Under the pieces are notes generated by a model. That model was not told where the DNA came from, searched no databases, and was given only the letters and a program-made list of their open reading frames with translations. From a virus, in the IMG/VR virus record IMGVR_UViG_3300024257_000018, positions 1-46,769 of that record: a stretch of DNA of 46,769 nt; one strand, 5' to 3'. Positions within the stretch are counted from its first letter, which is position 1. Every line of letters starts with the position of its first letter. Position numbers and translations under genes: made by a program. Shown here one piece after another: positions 7,059-14,684 of the stretch.

Positions 7059-10000
7059 TCAAAGCAGCGCTTGCTGCTTGTGGTTGCGCTCGATGCTCAT
7101 GTCTGCGTTGATGGCCGCTTGGCGGAAGTATTCGGCCTTCAACTCGACACCGAGGCCGAACCGGCCCTGTTCGATCGCAACGTAGATTTCCGACCCGATG
7201 CCAGCGAACGGCGTGAACACCGTCTCACCTGGATTGGTCCAGAGCCGCACACACCGTCGAATCACCTCCAACTGGAGCGGACAGATGTGCTTTTCGTCGG
7301 CTTCGGCGCGGCCACCCTGCCATCCTTGGATCACGTCGGTTTCTCGGATGTCGCCCCATACTCCAGACGCCCACTCGATCCATTCCTCGTTGGAGACGTC
7401 GTTGTGGACCCGTACCGCCTGTTTGCCGGGTTTGCGGAACTCCAACACGTAGTCATTGAGCGCGGGGCTCGATTCCAACGAGTCCCGCTTGAACTGCGAG
7501 AACTGGAGCCTCTCGCTTTTGGTGCGGATGGCGGCGGCCTGTGGGTTCTTGGGCACCACGAACTCGCCGTAGTAGTGGAATCCGGCATCGCTCATGCGGT
7601 TGACGACGAGCCCGCGGAAGTCACGGAGGCCCTTCCTGCCGTGCTTGTTACGAAACGCTACGAGCTGCGCCAGATGCAGGCAAACCACCCGCCCCGGCCG
7701 CATGACCCGAAGTAATGCATCGCAGAAGTGAGCGAAGTGAATCGAGAACTCGGCGTCTGACCCTTCCGTACAATTGCCCATGTCTTCGGGCTCGCTCGAG
7801 TACGTGAACAGCGACGAGAACGGCGGCGAAAACACGGCCAGGTCTACCGAGTCCGGTTCCATCGTGTCGCGCATGATCGCGATACTGTCCCCGTGCATGA
7901 TGCGGTAGTGGTCTGGATTCTCCACGTCCGCCAACCGCTCCGATGTCGTGGTCACGATGTCAGGCATTGTCTCTCCCTTCTGGTAGCATTCGAGTTCGGT
8001 TTGGAGCGCGCCGGCGAAGATGCGCTCGTGTTCGCTGGCGACGCGGTCCCATTCATCGCCTTTCGCAGCCAGTACGTCGATGATGCGCTGTTCGTCCGGT
8101 GAAACCATCATGTGGACGTCCAGACACCCTACGCGTCCCTGTCGGTGGGCACGCCGTACCGCCTGGTGATAGGCCTCGTAGCTCTCATCGTAGGCGGCAA
8201 AGACCATCCGTTCGGCACGTTGGAGGTTGACACCGTGCCCGATGACCTTCGGTTTCGCCACGATGCAGTCAATGCCCCCCGCCTGGAACGCCGCCACGAT
8301 GGCCACCCGTTCGACGTCCGGCGTCCGGCCCGCAATCTGGGCAACGCTGATACCGGCATCACGGATGGCACGCTCGCACGCGTCGGCATGGGCATTGTAG
8401 TTCGCCCATACGATGCAGTGCCCCTTGCGAGCAACATCCACAACCCGAGACATGCGCTCAGTGCTGGAGTAGACGTCGCGTCGGACTGCTGCCCGGTTGC
8501 TCATGGTCATCCCGGCGAGAGGGGCACCAAACAAGTCGCGGTCTACGTCGACGGATGACTGCTGTTCGATGTCCTCGATGGACACCCGGTAGTCATTGGG
8601 AGGCAACGCGTCGCACGGCATACCGTAGACTGACGGGTCTCGCATCCAGAGCGCGAACCGCGACAACCACTGCGGGAGTTCGTGGACGGCATGTTTCTTG
8701 ACCCGCCAGTCTTTGCCGTCGCGGACGAAGAACCGAGACCGAAACTCGGCGTCAGACCGAACGTACCCGAGCCATGTGGCATGAGTGGCGTACTCGGTCG
8801 GGTCGTTGGGGGCCGGGGTAGCTGACAGTGCCAGCCGGTTGTCGACGGTCTGCACGGCGCTGGCAAGGTGCCGCGCGATGGCCCCGTCGCCGCTCTTGAG
8901 GATGCTGGAGTTGTGGACGAGTAGGCCGTTTACGCTGAAAGACGGATGCCGTGTCGCCTCAATGTCGTGGAAATGGAGCTTTCCGTCGGGCGTCCTGAAT
9001 CGTTCCAAGTCAGGATGTCCCAGTTCCAGAATCTCAACACCGTCCACCCGAGCCCAGTCAGCGCCAGATCCTTCTTCTCGTCCAGCGTTTTCCTGCTCCT
9101 GTGCGAGTGCCCGTCTACTTCGATACCTACCATTTTCCCGACGTGTGCTAGGTCCAGTTTGTAGTGGGTCGGATACCCGGCACGCCTCCGACCGAGAGAA
9201 ACCGGGTGTTCCGACTCCCACTCGTTCCCGAGCGCTTCCAATAGGATGCGTTGCGGTTCGGTCATCCCGCGTCCGTTCCCGCCCTGCACTGGTGGTCTGT
9301 GCCCCTTTGCGAGTAGCGTTCGCGAGATCTTCTTTCTTACGGCCGGATCCTTCGTCGGGTTGAGCTTTCGAATCCGCTCCAACTCCATCTCGGCCTTCGG
9401 ATTCCCAGAACGCAACCATGCGCGCCTTTTCTGCCCACGCTTCGCAGCCACTGCCGGTGAATGCACCCGAACCAGATTTTCCGGCTGATGCATCCTCCAT
9501 TTCGCGGAGCAGGACTTCCCGCAGAATCGTGTAGGGGCGTCGGATGGGTGCCAAGCCTTCGGGGCGAAAACCTTCTTGCACCAGCCGCATTCCCTCGGCT
9601 GTTGCCATGACACAATCGCCGGATTGTAGGTTGCGTGCCCGGACCCATCCCCGTTTGGTGAAATACGGATGATTCGCGCTACTGAAAATCCGCTGTCCAT
9701 CGACTTTGATTCGGATGACACGGTTGACCTCTCGGCTGTGTGTGGCGCGGACGGTGTCAACGCCGGTGACGTTCAAGACCTGGTCCCCAGGTCTCACGTC
9801 TTCAATATGCACCCTTCGCACGTGACCGTCAACCATGCAGTCCACAGGCGTCCCTGGAGCGAAACACTCATCTAGAACGAACGCCGACAACCCAGTCAAG
9901 TCGCGCTGCCTGACAAAGGCGTGGTGCGACACGAGCGCGATTCCGTTCGGGTCGTCGAGCCACGCGGACACGTCCCCGGTGCGCACGTGCTGGACGGTCA

Positions 10001-10358
10001 TCATCGGGAAGAACTTCGCGACCTCGTTCTCGAACTCGTGGATGGCCACGAGCGGGGCGCAGACCATGGCGGGTCCGCCGTCGCGCATGTGTTCGGCCCA
10101 TGCCAGGCTGATCGACGTCTTGCCAAGCCCACATTCCAAGAACAGCGCGGCCCGGCGTCTGGCCACGGCGAAGACAACGGAGAACCGCTGATAGTCGTGG
10201 AGATGCGGTGCGAGTTCGTCTATCTGTTTGGCCGCGACATCGGTGGCGGGTTGCCAGTCTGGCACAATAGCAAAGTCGCCGTCGTATGTCACTCCGGGAG
10301 TGTTCTTGATGCGCAGGAACGCGGCGTAGTCTTGCCGCACGTTGATACGGGTTGGCAT
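7059..10358 (-). CDS. SNF2-type helicase-DNA methyltransferase fusion containing an intein, 1099 aa precursor
   Basis: The N-terminal helicase has motif I ECGLGKTS (75-82) and motif II VLDE (161-164), which is split by the intein. After the intein come SATPAP (motif III) and QAVRRAHRQGR (motif VI). A DNA methyltransferase domain follows from about residue 798: motif IV SPPF (844-847), then a C-terminal motif I-like FAGIGSE, the order typical of N4/N6-amino methyltransferases. Removing the 319-residue intein leaves about 780 aa. The ATG at 10358 has AGGT upstream; a longer GTG-initiated frame runs through the 58-aa gene and is rejected. Confidence 0.88.
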   Translation of the reverse strand: MPTRINVRQDYAAFLRIKNTPGVTYDGDFAIVPDWQPATDVAAKQIDELAPHLHDYQRFSVVFAVARRRAALFLECGLGKTSISLAWAEHMRDGGPAMVCAPLVAIHEFENEVAKFFPMMTVQHVRTGDVSAWLDDPNGIALVSHHAFVRQRDLTGLSAFVLDECFAPGTPVDCMVDGHVRRVHIEDVRPGDQVLNVTGVDTVRATHSREVNRVIRIKVDGQRIFSSANHPYFTKRGWVRARNLQSGDCVMATAEGMRLVQEGFRPEGLAPIRRPYTILREVLLREMEDASAGKSGSGAFTGSGCEAWAEKARMVAFWESEGRDGVGADSKAQPDEGSGRKKEDLANATRKGAQTTSAGRERTRDDRTATHPIGSARERVGVGTPGFSRSEACRVSDPLQTGPSTRRENGRYRSRRALAQEQENAGREEGSGADWARVDGVEILELGHPDLERFRTPDGKLHFHDIEATRHPSFSVNGLLVHNSSILKSGDGAIARHLASAVQTVDNRLALSATPAPNDPTEYATHATWLGYVRSDAEFRSRFFVRDGKDWRVKKHAVHELPQWLSRFALWMRDPSVYGMPCDALPPNDYRVSIEDIEQQSSVDVDRDLFGAPLAGMTMSNRAAVRRDVYSSTERMSRVVDVARKGHCIVWANYNAHADACERAIRDAGISVAQIAGRTPDVERVAIVAAFQAGGIDCIVAKPKVIGHGVNLQRAERMVFAAYDESYEAYHQAVRRAHRQGRVGCLDVHMMVSPDEQRIIDVLAAKGDEWDRVASEHERIFAGALQTELECYQKGETMPDIVTTTSERLADVENPDHYRIMHGDSIAIMRDTMEPDSVDLAVFSPPFSSLFTYSSEPEDMGNCTEGSDAEFSIHFAHFCDALLRVMRPGRVVCLHLAQLVAFRNKHGRKGLRDFRGLVVNRMSDAGFHYYGEFVVPKNPQAAAIRTKSERLQFSQFKRDSLESSPALNDYVLEFRKPGKQAVRVHNDVSNEEWIEWASGVWGDIRETDVIQGWQGGRAEADEKHICPLQLEVIRRCVRLWTNPGETVFTPFAGIGSEIYVAIEQGRFGLGVELKAEYFRQAAINADMSIERNHKQQALL
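7965..7977 (-). promoter_or_regulatory. Internal ribosome binding site for a free methyltransferase
   Basis: In frame within the fusion gene, GGGAGAG (7977-7971) lies 3 bases before an ATG (7967-7965) exactly at the helicase/methyltransferase boundary. Initiation here would yield a separate 302-aa methyltransferase (7059-7967) in addition to the fusion. Whether it is used is not known. Confidence 0.5.
8910..9866 (-). other. Intein (319 aa) in the helicase DE box
   Basis: The inserted protein begins with Cys in CFAPGTPV (block A), directly after the DE of helicase motif II. It has block B SSANHPYF (intein residues 62-69) and ends LLVHN with Ser as the +1 residue. Removing it restores DE-SS-ILKSGDG, a normal motif II context. 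The roughly 200 residues between the splicing blocks are charged, Arg/Gly/Glu-rich and structureless-looking, because this DNA is also read in another frame for an endonuclease. Confidence 0.88.
8930..9700 (-). CDS. Vsr-like (EDxHD) homing endonuclease nested out of frame inside the intein, 256 aa
   Basis: The frame is +1 relative to the host gene. The N-terminal zinc finger has C38, C41, C60 and C64 in the ECGWCKKVF ... FCGKSCSAKWR pattern common in homing endonucleases. The C-terminal nuclease core has YKLDLAH (D183), IEVDGHSH (E194, D196, H200), a DEKKDLAL helix and GWTVLRFWN, matching the Vsr/EDxHD fold. The start is uncertain: the ATG at 9700 is the first ATG but lacks a clear ribosome binding site, and an upstream TTG (9760) is possible. 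Confidence 0.82.
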   Translation of the reverse strand: MDSGFSVARIIRISPNGDGSGHATYNPAIVSWQQPRECGWCKKVFAPKAWHPSDAPTRFCGKSCSAKWRMHQPENLVRVHSPAVAAKRGQKRRAWLRSGNPKAEMELERIRKLNPTKDPAVRKKISRTLLAKGHRPPVQGGNGRGMTEPQRILLEALGNEWESEHPVSLGRRRAGYPTHYKLDLAHVGKMVGIEVDGHSHRSRKTLDEKKDLALTGLGWTVLRFWNWDILTWNDSGRPTESSISTTLRRHGIRLSA

Positions 10359-10362
10359 ATCG

Positions 10363-10539
10363 CTACCTGATGCGTGTGAATGTGGCAAACGGCTGAGCGC
10401 CACCGCCGAAGTCGAACGACTCTCCGACACCGAGCGAACGGACCAACTCACAGAACTCGTCGTCGCATTCGTTTGCATCGGTCCATTCTGCAACTGAACC
10501 GTCACATGTCTCGCCGTCTTCGTATTCTCGTCGAATCAT
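10363..10539 (-). CDS. Small acidic protein, 58 aa
   Basis: The ATG at 10539 has GGAGG seven bases upstream and is the first gene after promoter C. The product is acidic and Cys-containing (MIRREYEDGETCDG ... NECDDEFCELV), with a GGGAQPF turn. It ends four bases before the helicase fusion starts, so the two are co-translated. No family recognised. Confidence 0.68.
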   Translation of the reverse strand: MIRREYEDGETCDGSVAEWTDANECDDEFCELVRSLGVGESFDFGGGAQPFATFTRIR

Positions 10540-10562
10540 GATTCCTCCGTGGTGGTGCCTGT

Positions 10563-10590
10563 ATTATACGCGTTGCGCGTATGATGGCAA
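10563..10590 (-). promoter_or_regulatory. Leftward promoter with perfect operator (site C)
   Basis: Minus strand: -35 TTGCCA (10590-10585), 16 bp, consensus -10 TATAAT (10568-10563). A perfect operator TACGC-N5-GCGTA occupies 10567-10581. It drives the 58-aa gene, the helicase-methyltransferase-intein gene and the two genes after it. Confidence 0.78.
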
Positions 10591-10598
10591 GCGTGTTT

Positions 10599-11030
10599 TT
10601 ACCCAGGATCCGGCAGACCAAACAACGCGCGATCCTCCGGCGACAACCGACGCAGCACCGCGTCCCGTCGTTGCTGTACCAGCATCGCCACGCCCTCGGC
10701 GCAGTCGAGACCCTGGATGTGTTCGGCCGGCGGTTCGGGACGGTCGACCTTCAACTTCCACTCCCAGACCAACTTGCCGTCGCGGAACAACGCGCGCCAG
10801 ACATCGGCCGACTCCTCGCCCTCGCCATCGATCATCACGGCGTACGGCTGCCCCTTGGTGACCTTGCACATGTCGTCCTCGCAGTCGTACCACTTCATGC
10901 CCTCGCCCTCCTCCGCGAGACGTTCACGCACAAATTCACCATCACGGACGGTCGACTCAAGCCGGTCGAGGAACAGTTCCATGGCGTTGCTCGGAAACAC
11001 CGTTGCTTCGAAACGTGTCCTGTATCCCAT
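10599..11030 (-). CDS. Hypothetical phage protein, 143 aa
   Basis: AAGGAG precedes the ATG at 11030, one base past the previous stop. Features: a basic aromatic N-terminus (MGYRTRFEATVFPSNAMELF), a beta-rich centre (YAVMIDGEGEESADVWRALF), and a helical C-terminus ending in LFGLPDPG. It is the last gene of the operon that starts at promoter G. No family was recognised. Confidence 0.7.
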   Translation of the reverse strand: MGYRTRFEATVFPSNAMELFLDRLESTVRDGEFVRERLAEEGEGMKWYDCEDDMCKVTKGQPYAVMIDGEGEESADVWRALFRDGKLVWEWKLKVDRPEPPAEHIQGLDCAEGVAMLVQQRRDAVLRRLSPEDRALFGLPDPG

Positions 11031-11031
11031 C

Positions 11032-11406
11032 TCACTCTCCTTGTGCGCGTTTGAACAGGTCCACTTCTTCTGAGTAGTAGCCGCTGCTGGTGCCGAACCA
11101 GCGTACGACTACCGACCCCATGATCGTGTCGAAACGGTAGAACGTCCACGTCCACGATTCGTCGGCAAACTTGCCTTCTGGTGGCTGGTTGTGATTCGTG
11201 GAACATTCCGCGTGCAGTAAAGGCGTCCCGACCAAGTCATCCAGATCGCCGCAGATGTTGTGAATCTCCACGAGTTCACAGCAATCGGGAACGTGGCTGA
11301 AAACGTATTCATCGCCGCCGCTGGTGAACACCAACTCGTCGTAGCCGTGCAACTTCTCTCGCTTGACTGAAGAGAAGGTCATGCCTGTCAGTTTCTCGGT
11401 TTTCAC
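11032..11406 (-). CDS. DUF7448-like phage protein, 124 aa
   Basis: It starts with GTG at 11406, six bases after AGGAGG, immediately after the preceding stop. The sequence contains SHVPDCCELVEIHNICGDLDD, a WTFYRFDT strand and RWFGTSSGYYSEEVDLF, which matches my recollection of the widespread phage family DUF7448. Its biochemical role is unknown. Confidence in the family is moderate. Confidence 0.72.
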   Translation of the reverse strand: MKTEKLTGMTFSSVKREKLHGYDELVFTSGGDEYVFSHVPDCCELVEIHNICGDLDDLVGTPLLHAECSTNHNQPPEGKFADESWTWTFYRFDTIMGSVVVRWFGTSSGYYSEEVDLFKRAQGE

Positions 11407-12363
11407 CTACCCCTCCTGCAAATACACACGAATGGTCGCCCCACCGTGTGCGGTTCGTTGTCGTTGCGCCTTGTTCTTTCGTCCCGGTTTCATGCTAGGC
11501 CAAGTCACGCAGTCAGCATCACCCATCGCGTTGGACAACATGTTCCGTGCGATCGGCAGATCCTCGCGCTTGAGCCTACCGATGCGTTCTATGGTCGTGG
11601 CAAGTTCGATCTCGTCGTCCGTAGCCTCCCGGACCACCTTGTCATCATGGACCGGCCAGAGCCTCGCCAGCGCATCCCAGCACGCATCAGACGCGTCGAT
11701 GCTTGGCACCTCATCCCCCACTACGAAGCGTTCGAACCAGTCCCGAGACCGCTTCAGAATCTCGCCTTGGATGACCGGATCGGCCATCAGCACGTACCAT
11801 CTCAGATCGTCCATGCTCAGCCGGACGATCAAGACGCCCCATGACAGCCCGGTAGCTGCGAGTTGGGTGTACAGCTGGCAGGCGTAGTCCTCGCGGACGA
11901 TCTCAGCGGCTTCGGCCGTCCACTGCTCAATGACGACGCCGCTACCGCCCCATGCCCATGGATCACGATCGGTCTTGACTTCTCCAACACCCCATCCAAG
12001 TTGCCTGGCATGCACGAACGAGTCGGGCGTCACGCATAGTGGAGCTGGTCCCTCGATCATGACGCGGCCGAGCGGTCCGACGACGCGGTTGCCGGTCTCC
12101 TCGCAGTAGTCTTCGAGGATGCGCGGTTCCTCACGGTGACCGCGCCGGAACAACTTGAGCAACGCTGTGGAGATCTTGCGCTCGATGCCGCGCTTGCTGC
12201 AATAGGTGTCCCATGTGCTGCCCTTTGGTGACAGGCCTAAGATGCGTGCGGTGTCCGACGACGTGATGTGCTGTCTCCGCTTGCGGTGCCATGCTTTGTC
12301 CGTGAGGTACCGGGTGGCGCTGGTTGCGTCGGGGAGTACTAGGTTTGAGCCGAGGTCAATCAT
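11407..12363 (-). CDS. YqaJ-like viral recombinase/exonuclease, 318 aa
   Basis: An N-terminal HITSSDTARILGLSPKGSTW block, a substrate-binding segment with VTPDSF (about 113-118) and GVGEVKTDRDPW carry the D and E-x-K metal ligands of the lambda-exonuclease/YqaJ fold. Such enzymes resect double-strand ends for phage recombination. The ATG at 12363 overlaps the preceding stop by 8 bases. The 363-aa recombination-type protein encoded at 5331 could be its partner (inference). Confidence 0.82.
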   Translation of the reverse strand: MIDLGSNLVLPDATSATRYLTDKAWHRKRRQHITSSDTARILGLSPKGSTWDTYCSKRGIERKISTALLKLFRRGHREEPRILEDYCEETGNRVVGPLGRVMIEGPAPLCVTPDSFVHARQLGWGVGEVKTDRDPWAWGGSGVVIEQWTAEAAEIVREDYACQLYTQLAATGLSWGVLIVRLSMDDLRWYVLMADPVIQGEILKRSRDWFERFVVGDEVPSIDASDACWDALARLWPVHDDKVVREATDDEIELATTIERIGRLKREDLPIARNMLSNAMGDADCVTWPSMKPGRKNKAQRQRTAHGGATIRVYLQEG

Positions 12364-12625
12364 CGTGCCGCCCACACAGAAGTTCGACGAGATTGGCATC
12401 CTGTATCGAGAGCAGTTCCGCCGAAATCAGATCCACCGCCTGCTTCAGTTGTTTGATGGCCAGACGTGCCGCCACGCCAGCTAAAGCCGGCTCGTCGTCA
12501 AATCGTTCAAAGGCCGTGACCGCGTTCTTCGCGCCGTGTTCGAGCAGTTTATTGGTCAGTTCTCTGTCGGTCATACCGTTCCCATGCTTCACCGCGCCTG
12601 AGTCGGTGTCGGGGTAGCCACTCAT
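12356..12625 (-). CDS. Small hypothetical protein, 89 aa
   Basis: The ATG at 12625 overlaps the upstream stop as ATGA. The product is helical: MTDRELTNKLLEHGAKNAV, then ALAGVAARLAIKQLKQAVDLI. It is encoded directly before the exonuclease gene and overlaps it, so a helper role is possible but not demonstrated. Confidence 0.65.
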   Translation of the reverse strand: MSGYPDTDSGAVKHGNGMTDRELTNKLLEHGAKNAVTAFERFDDEPALAGVAARLAIKQLKQAVDLISAELLSIQDANLVELLCGRHDD

Positions 12626-12813
12626 TCGGCAGTCTTGTACGAGCCGGTGTGCTCGTCGACGACCGATACGACCTCAACGCTTACGAACGGCGGAAACAGC
12701 AACGCCATCGATTCAGCAACGGCGCGTGCCGGCCCGATCTGTCCGTGGTGGTTGAGTACCATCGTGCGCCCATCGCGCTGGTCAACGATCAGGATCTTGA
12801 TCTTGTCACCCAT
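12622..12813 (-). CDS. Small hypothetical protein, 63 aa
   Basis: It begins at the ATG at 12813, overlapping the previous stop by 8 bases. It looks like a small alpha/beta domain: strands KIKILIVDQRDGRTMVL and FVSVEVVSVVDE around a helix ARAVAESMALLF. No family recognised. Confidence 0.62.
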   Translation of the reverse strand: MGDKIKILIVDQRDGRTMVLNHHGQIGPARAVAESMALLFPPFVSVEVVSVVDEHTGSYKTAE

Positions 12814-12967
12814 CCTGCTTCTCCTCGCCGTCCTTGCTGCCGCCATCGTCAACGAAAGCCACACAGGCGAGTACGACGTCCGCCCTCCTCAGGGCGCAGA
12901 CGTCCGGTGCCTCGTGCTCCTGGCTACCACCTTGCCCGTATGCGCACATAGTGCATTTGTCGGTCAT
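12806..12967 (-). CDS. Small Cys-containing protein, 53 aa
   Basis: ATG at 12967 with GGTGGAA upstream. The product starts MTDKCTMCAYGQGG, has two further cysteines (24 and 35) and an acidic C-terminus, so a small zinc-binding fold is possible. Its stop overlaps the next start by 8 bases, in line with the tight coupling of this operon. Confidence 0.6.
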   Translation of the reverse strand: MTDKCTMCAYGQGGSQEHEAPDVCALRRADVVLACVAFVDDGGSKDGEEKQDG

Positions 12968-13010
12968 GTGTTCCACCTGGTTGTCTTGAATCCGGGTTGA
13001 TCGGTAGCGC

Positions 13011-13232
13011 TCAGTCCCCTTCTGGGATGCCCTCGGAAGTCTTGGAGCACAGCCGCGCCATCAACCACCTGTCCAACTCTGCCCGCGCGTACACGACCGT
13101 GCGTCCTGCCTTGGCAAAGACCGGTCCGGTGCCGTAGACGCGCATCTTCGCCAGGGTGGAAGCGCTGAGTCCCGTATGCTTGGCTGCCGCACTGGTTCGC
13201 AGCCAGCCGCCGCTTTCTATTTGTGTTCCCAT
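13011..13232 (-). CDS. Excisionase/MerR-type HTH protein, 73 aa
   Basis: The sequence GWLRTSAAAKHTGLSASTLAKMRVYGTGPVFAKAGR TVVYARAELDRWL, split here for readability, matches the HTH_17 domain of excisionases and DNA-binding helix-wing proteins. AGGAGG precedes the ATG at 13232. It is the first gene of the leftward early operon and diverges from the leaderless regulator at 13381. It could act in excision or as an early regulator; no integrase is visible in the window. Confidence 0.78.
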   Translation of the reverse strand: MGTQIESGGWLRTSAAAKHTGLSASTLAKMRVYGTGPVFAKAGRTVVYARAELDRWLMARLCSKTSEGIPEGD

Positions 13233-13282
13233 CTTGTCCTCCTGGTTGTGAAAACATGCGGCCTCAACCGCGTTGTGGACCC

Positions 13283-13312
13283 ACCATACAATACGCATAT
13301 CGGGTCTTGCAA
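13283..13312 (-). promoter_or_regulatory. Leftward early promoter with one operator half-site (site G)
   Basis: Minus strand: -35 TTGCAA (13312-13307), 18 bp, -10 TATGGT (13288-13283). Only the half-site TACGC (13292-13296) of the common operator is present. It drives the long operon from the HTH gene (13232) to 10599. Confidence 0.55.
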
Positions 13313-13343
13313 TAGGTAAATTTAACTTTCTTAAACCTTTGTG

Positions 13344-13373
13344 TTGCATCTCCGTCAAGAGGTGTTGTACCGT
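13344..13373 (+). promoter_or_regulatory. Rightward promoter for a leaderless regulator gene
   Basis: -35 TTGCAT (13344-13349), 18 bp, -10 TACCGT (13368-13373), then 7 bases to the ATG at 13381. There is no ribosome binding site, so transcription probably starts at or next to the initiator A. Confidence 0.62.
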
Positions 13374-13380
13374 TGCGGCC

Positions 13381-13671
13381 ATGAAGAAACCCAAAGGCCC
13401 ACGAGGGCGAACGATAGCGGAGTCCGTGGATCTGTTCGGTTCAACCAGGGTGTCCGAAGACCTTGATTGCACCATCTCGGCAGCATCACGGATGGGCAAG
13501 CACACCTTGGAACCAAGCCGCAAGATGATGGCGGCGGCGCGTGAAGCATGGGGGCTTCACTTCGATCTGGACCGTGAGATCGCCTGCGAGTGTTTCTGTT
13601 CGACCTGCCAGAAACGACAGGCGGCTGAACGGGACGACGACGATCAACAAGCGACCGGGACGGAGGGTTGA
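13381..13671 (+). CDS. Leaderless HTH regulator-like protein, 96 aa
   Basis: The segment from GRTIAESVDLFGS through VSEDLDCTISAASRMGKHTL to PSRKMMAAAREAWG resembles a Cro/C1-type HTH domain. Three cysteines lie near residues 70-77 (CECFCSTC), a possible zinc site, and the tail is acidic. It has no ribosome binding site and a -10 seven bases before the ATG. Its position, divergent from the early leftward promoter and upstream of the replication genes, is that of a genetic switch. Role inferred. Confidence 0.62.
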   Translation: MKKPKGPRGRTIAESVDLFGSTRVSEDLDCTISAASRMGKHTLEPSRKMMAAAREAWGLHFDLDREIACECFCSTCQKRQAAERDDDDQQATGTEG

Positions 13672-13674
13672 GCG

Positions 13675-13839
13675 ATGCGGATAATCCTACACAACGACGA
13701 CATCGAGGATCTGCTCAACGAGTGGTTGCGCAACAAGTCCAATGCCGCGTGGGTCTTGGATCAAGGAGAAAAGGAGCCCTTCTACTTCGAAGACGACTGC
13801 ATCAAGATGTACGTAAGCCCGGCGCCGGAGGACAAGTAG
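13675..13839 (+). CDS. Small acidic protein, 54 aa
   Basis: GGAGGG lies upstream of the ATG at 13675. The product (MRIILHNDDIEDLLNEW ... EPFYFEDDCIKMYVSPAPEDK) is short, acidic and probably mostly beta/alpha. Its stop overlaps the GTG start of the next gene. No family recognised. Confidence 0.66.
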   Translation: MRIILHNDDIEDLLNEWLRNKSNAAWVLDQGEKEPFYFEDDCIKMYVSPAPEDK

Positions 13840-14684
13840 TGCCCGGGCCAAGCCCCTTCTTCGCCACCATCCCGTACGGGCTACGTGAAGACGACGCATT
13901 CCTTGACCTCGACGATGATGCCGCCCTCATGTTGCTCATGATGTACCTCGTGCTCTGGCCGTGGGGACGGTGCTACTTCACCGAACGCGGCCTCGTCCGA
14001 CGCAGTATCATCCGAACACCCGAATGGCGCCGAGCGTTCGCCAAACTGGTGTCAGAAGGCCGTGTCATCCTCTACCGAACTGGTGCCAGTACTAACGACG
14101 AACTGACGCCAGATGTAGGTATCCATGCAGCCATGACGTTGGTCGGATATGAGGACTTCATCACGTCACGCATGAAGGAACGGCGCAAGACGCCGCCTTG
14201 CCCGCCCATGGAAGATGGTAGAATCATTGCCGTATCGCCCGATGGCGCCGAACTGGAACAAGATGACTCACAGACCGGAAGTCTAACCGGCGTCGAACTG
14301 GCGCCAGTACTGGCAAACAACTGGCAACGATCTGGCGAGCAACTGGCGAGCAACCCATCGCGTGCCTGCGCGCATAAAGAGTCAGAGTCAGAACGCCCTC
14401 TTACAGAGGGCTTAAACGCGCATGCGCCTGCGCGCACGTACGCGCAAGAACGCCTAGCCGCAACGGATGAGACCCCTTTCACGTGGGGACAGCCAGTTCC
14501 AGAGCCGGAGTACGAGCCAACGAAGGAGGAAGTCGCAGAGACCGAGCGCAAACGAGCCGCAGTGCGCGCTCGACTTTTGAGTTTGGCGAAAGGTGAGGAA
14601 GATCCGGGACCACTTGAAGAACCCAAGAACGAGTGGGACGAGGCCAAGGATGAGGGGTTGTTCGATGTTGGAGGCAACAAATGA
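13839..14684 (+). CDS. Replication initiator / replisome-organizer-like protein, 281 aa
   Basis: The first about 110 residues read like a winged-helix domain (FFATIPYGLREDDAFL, YLVLWPWGRCYFTERGLVRRS, AFAKLVSEGRVILYR), as in phage replisome organizers. The remainder is charged and low complexity. It starts with GTG at 13839, overlapping the previous stop, with GGAGG eight bases upstream. It directly precedes the DnaB gene and overlaps it as ATGA, so it probably helps load the helicase (inference from gene order). Confidence 0.65.
   Translation: MPGPSPFFATIPYGLREDDAFLDLDDDAALMLLMMYLVLWPWGRCYFTERGLVRRSIIRTPEWRRAFAKLVSEGRVILYRTGASTNDELTPDVGIHAAMTLVGYEDFITSRMKERRKTPPCPPMEDGRIIAVSPDGAELEQDDSQTGSLTGVELAPVLANNWQRSGEQLASNPSRACAHKESESERPLTEGLNAHAPARTYAQERLAATDETPFTWGQPVPEPEYEPTKEEVAETERKRAAVRARLLSLAKGEEDPGPLEEPKNEWDEAKDEGLFDVGGNK

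Noticed and set aside
8930-9490. Start of the nested endonuclease at a later ATG (MHQPENL, about 9493) preceded by GGAGG
   Set aside because: The GGAGG touches the ATG, and starting there would remove the Cys4 zinc finger typical of these enzymes.
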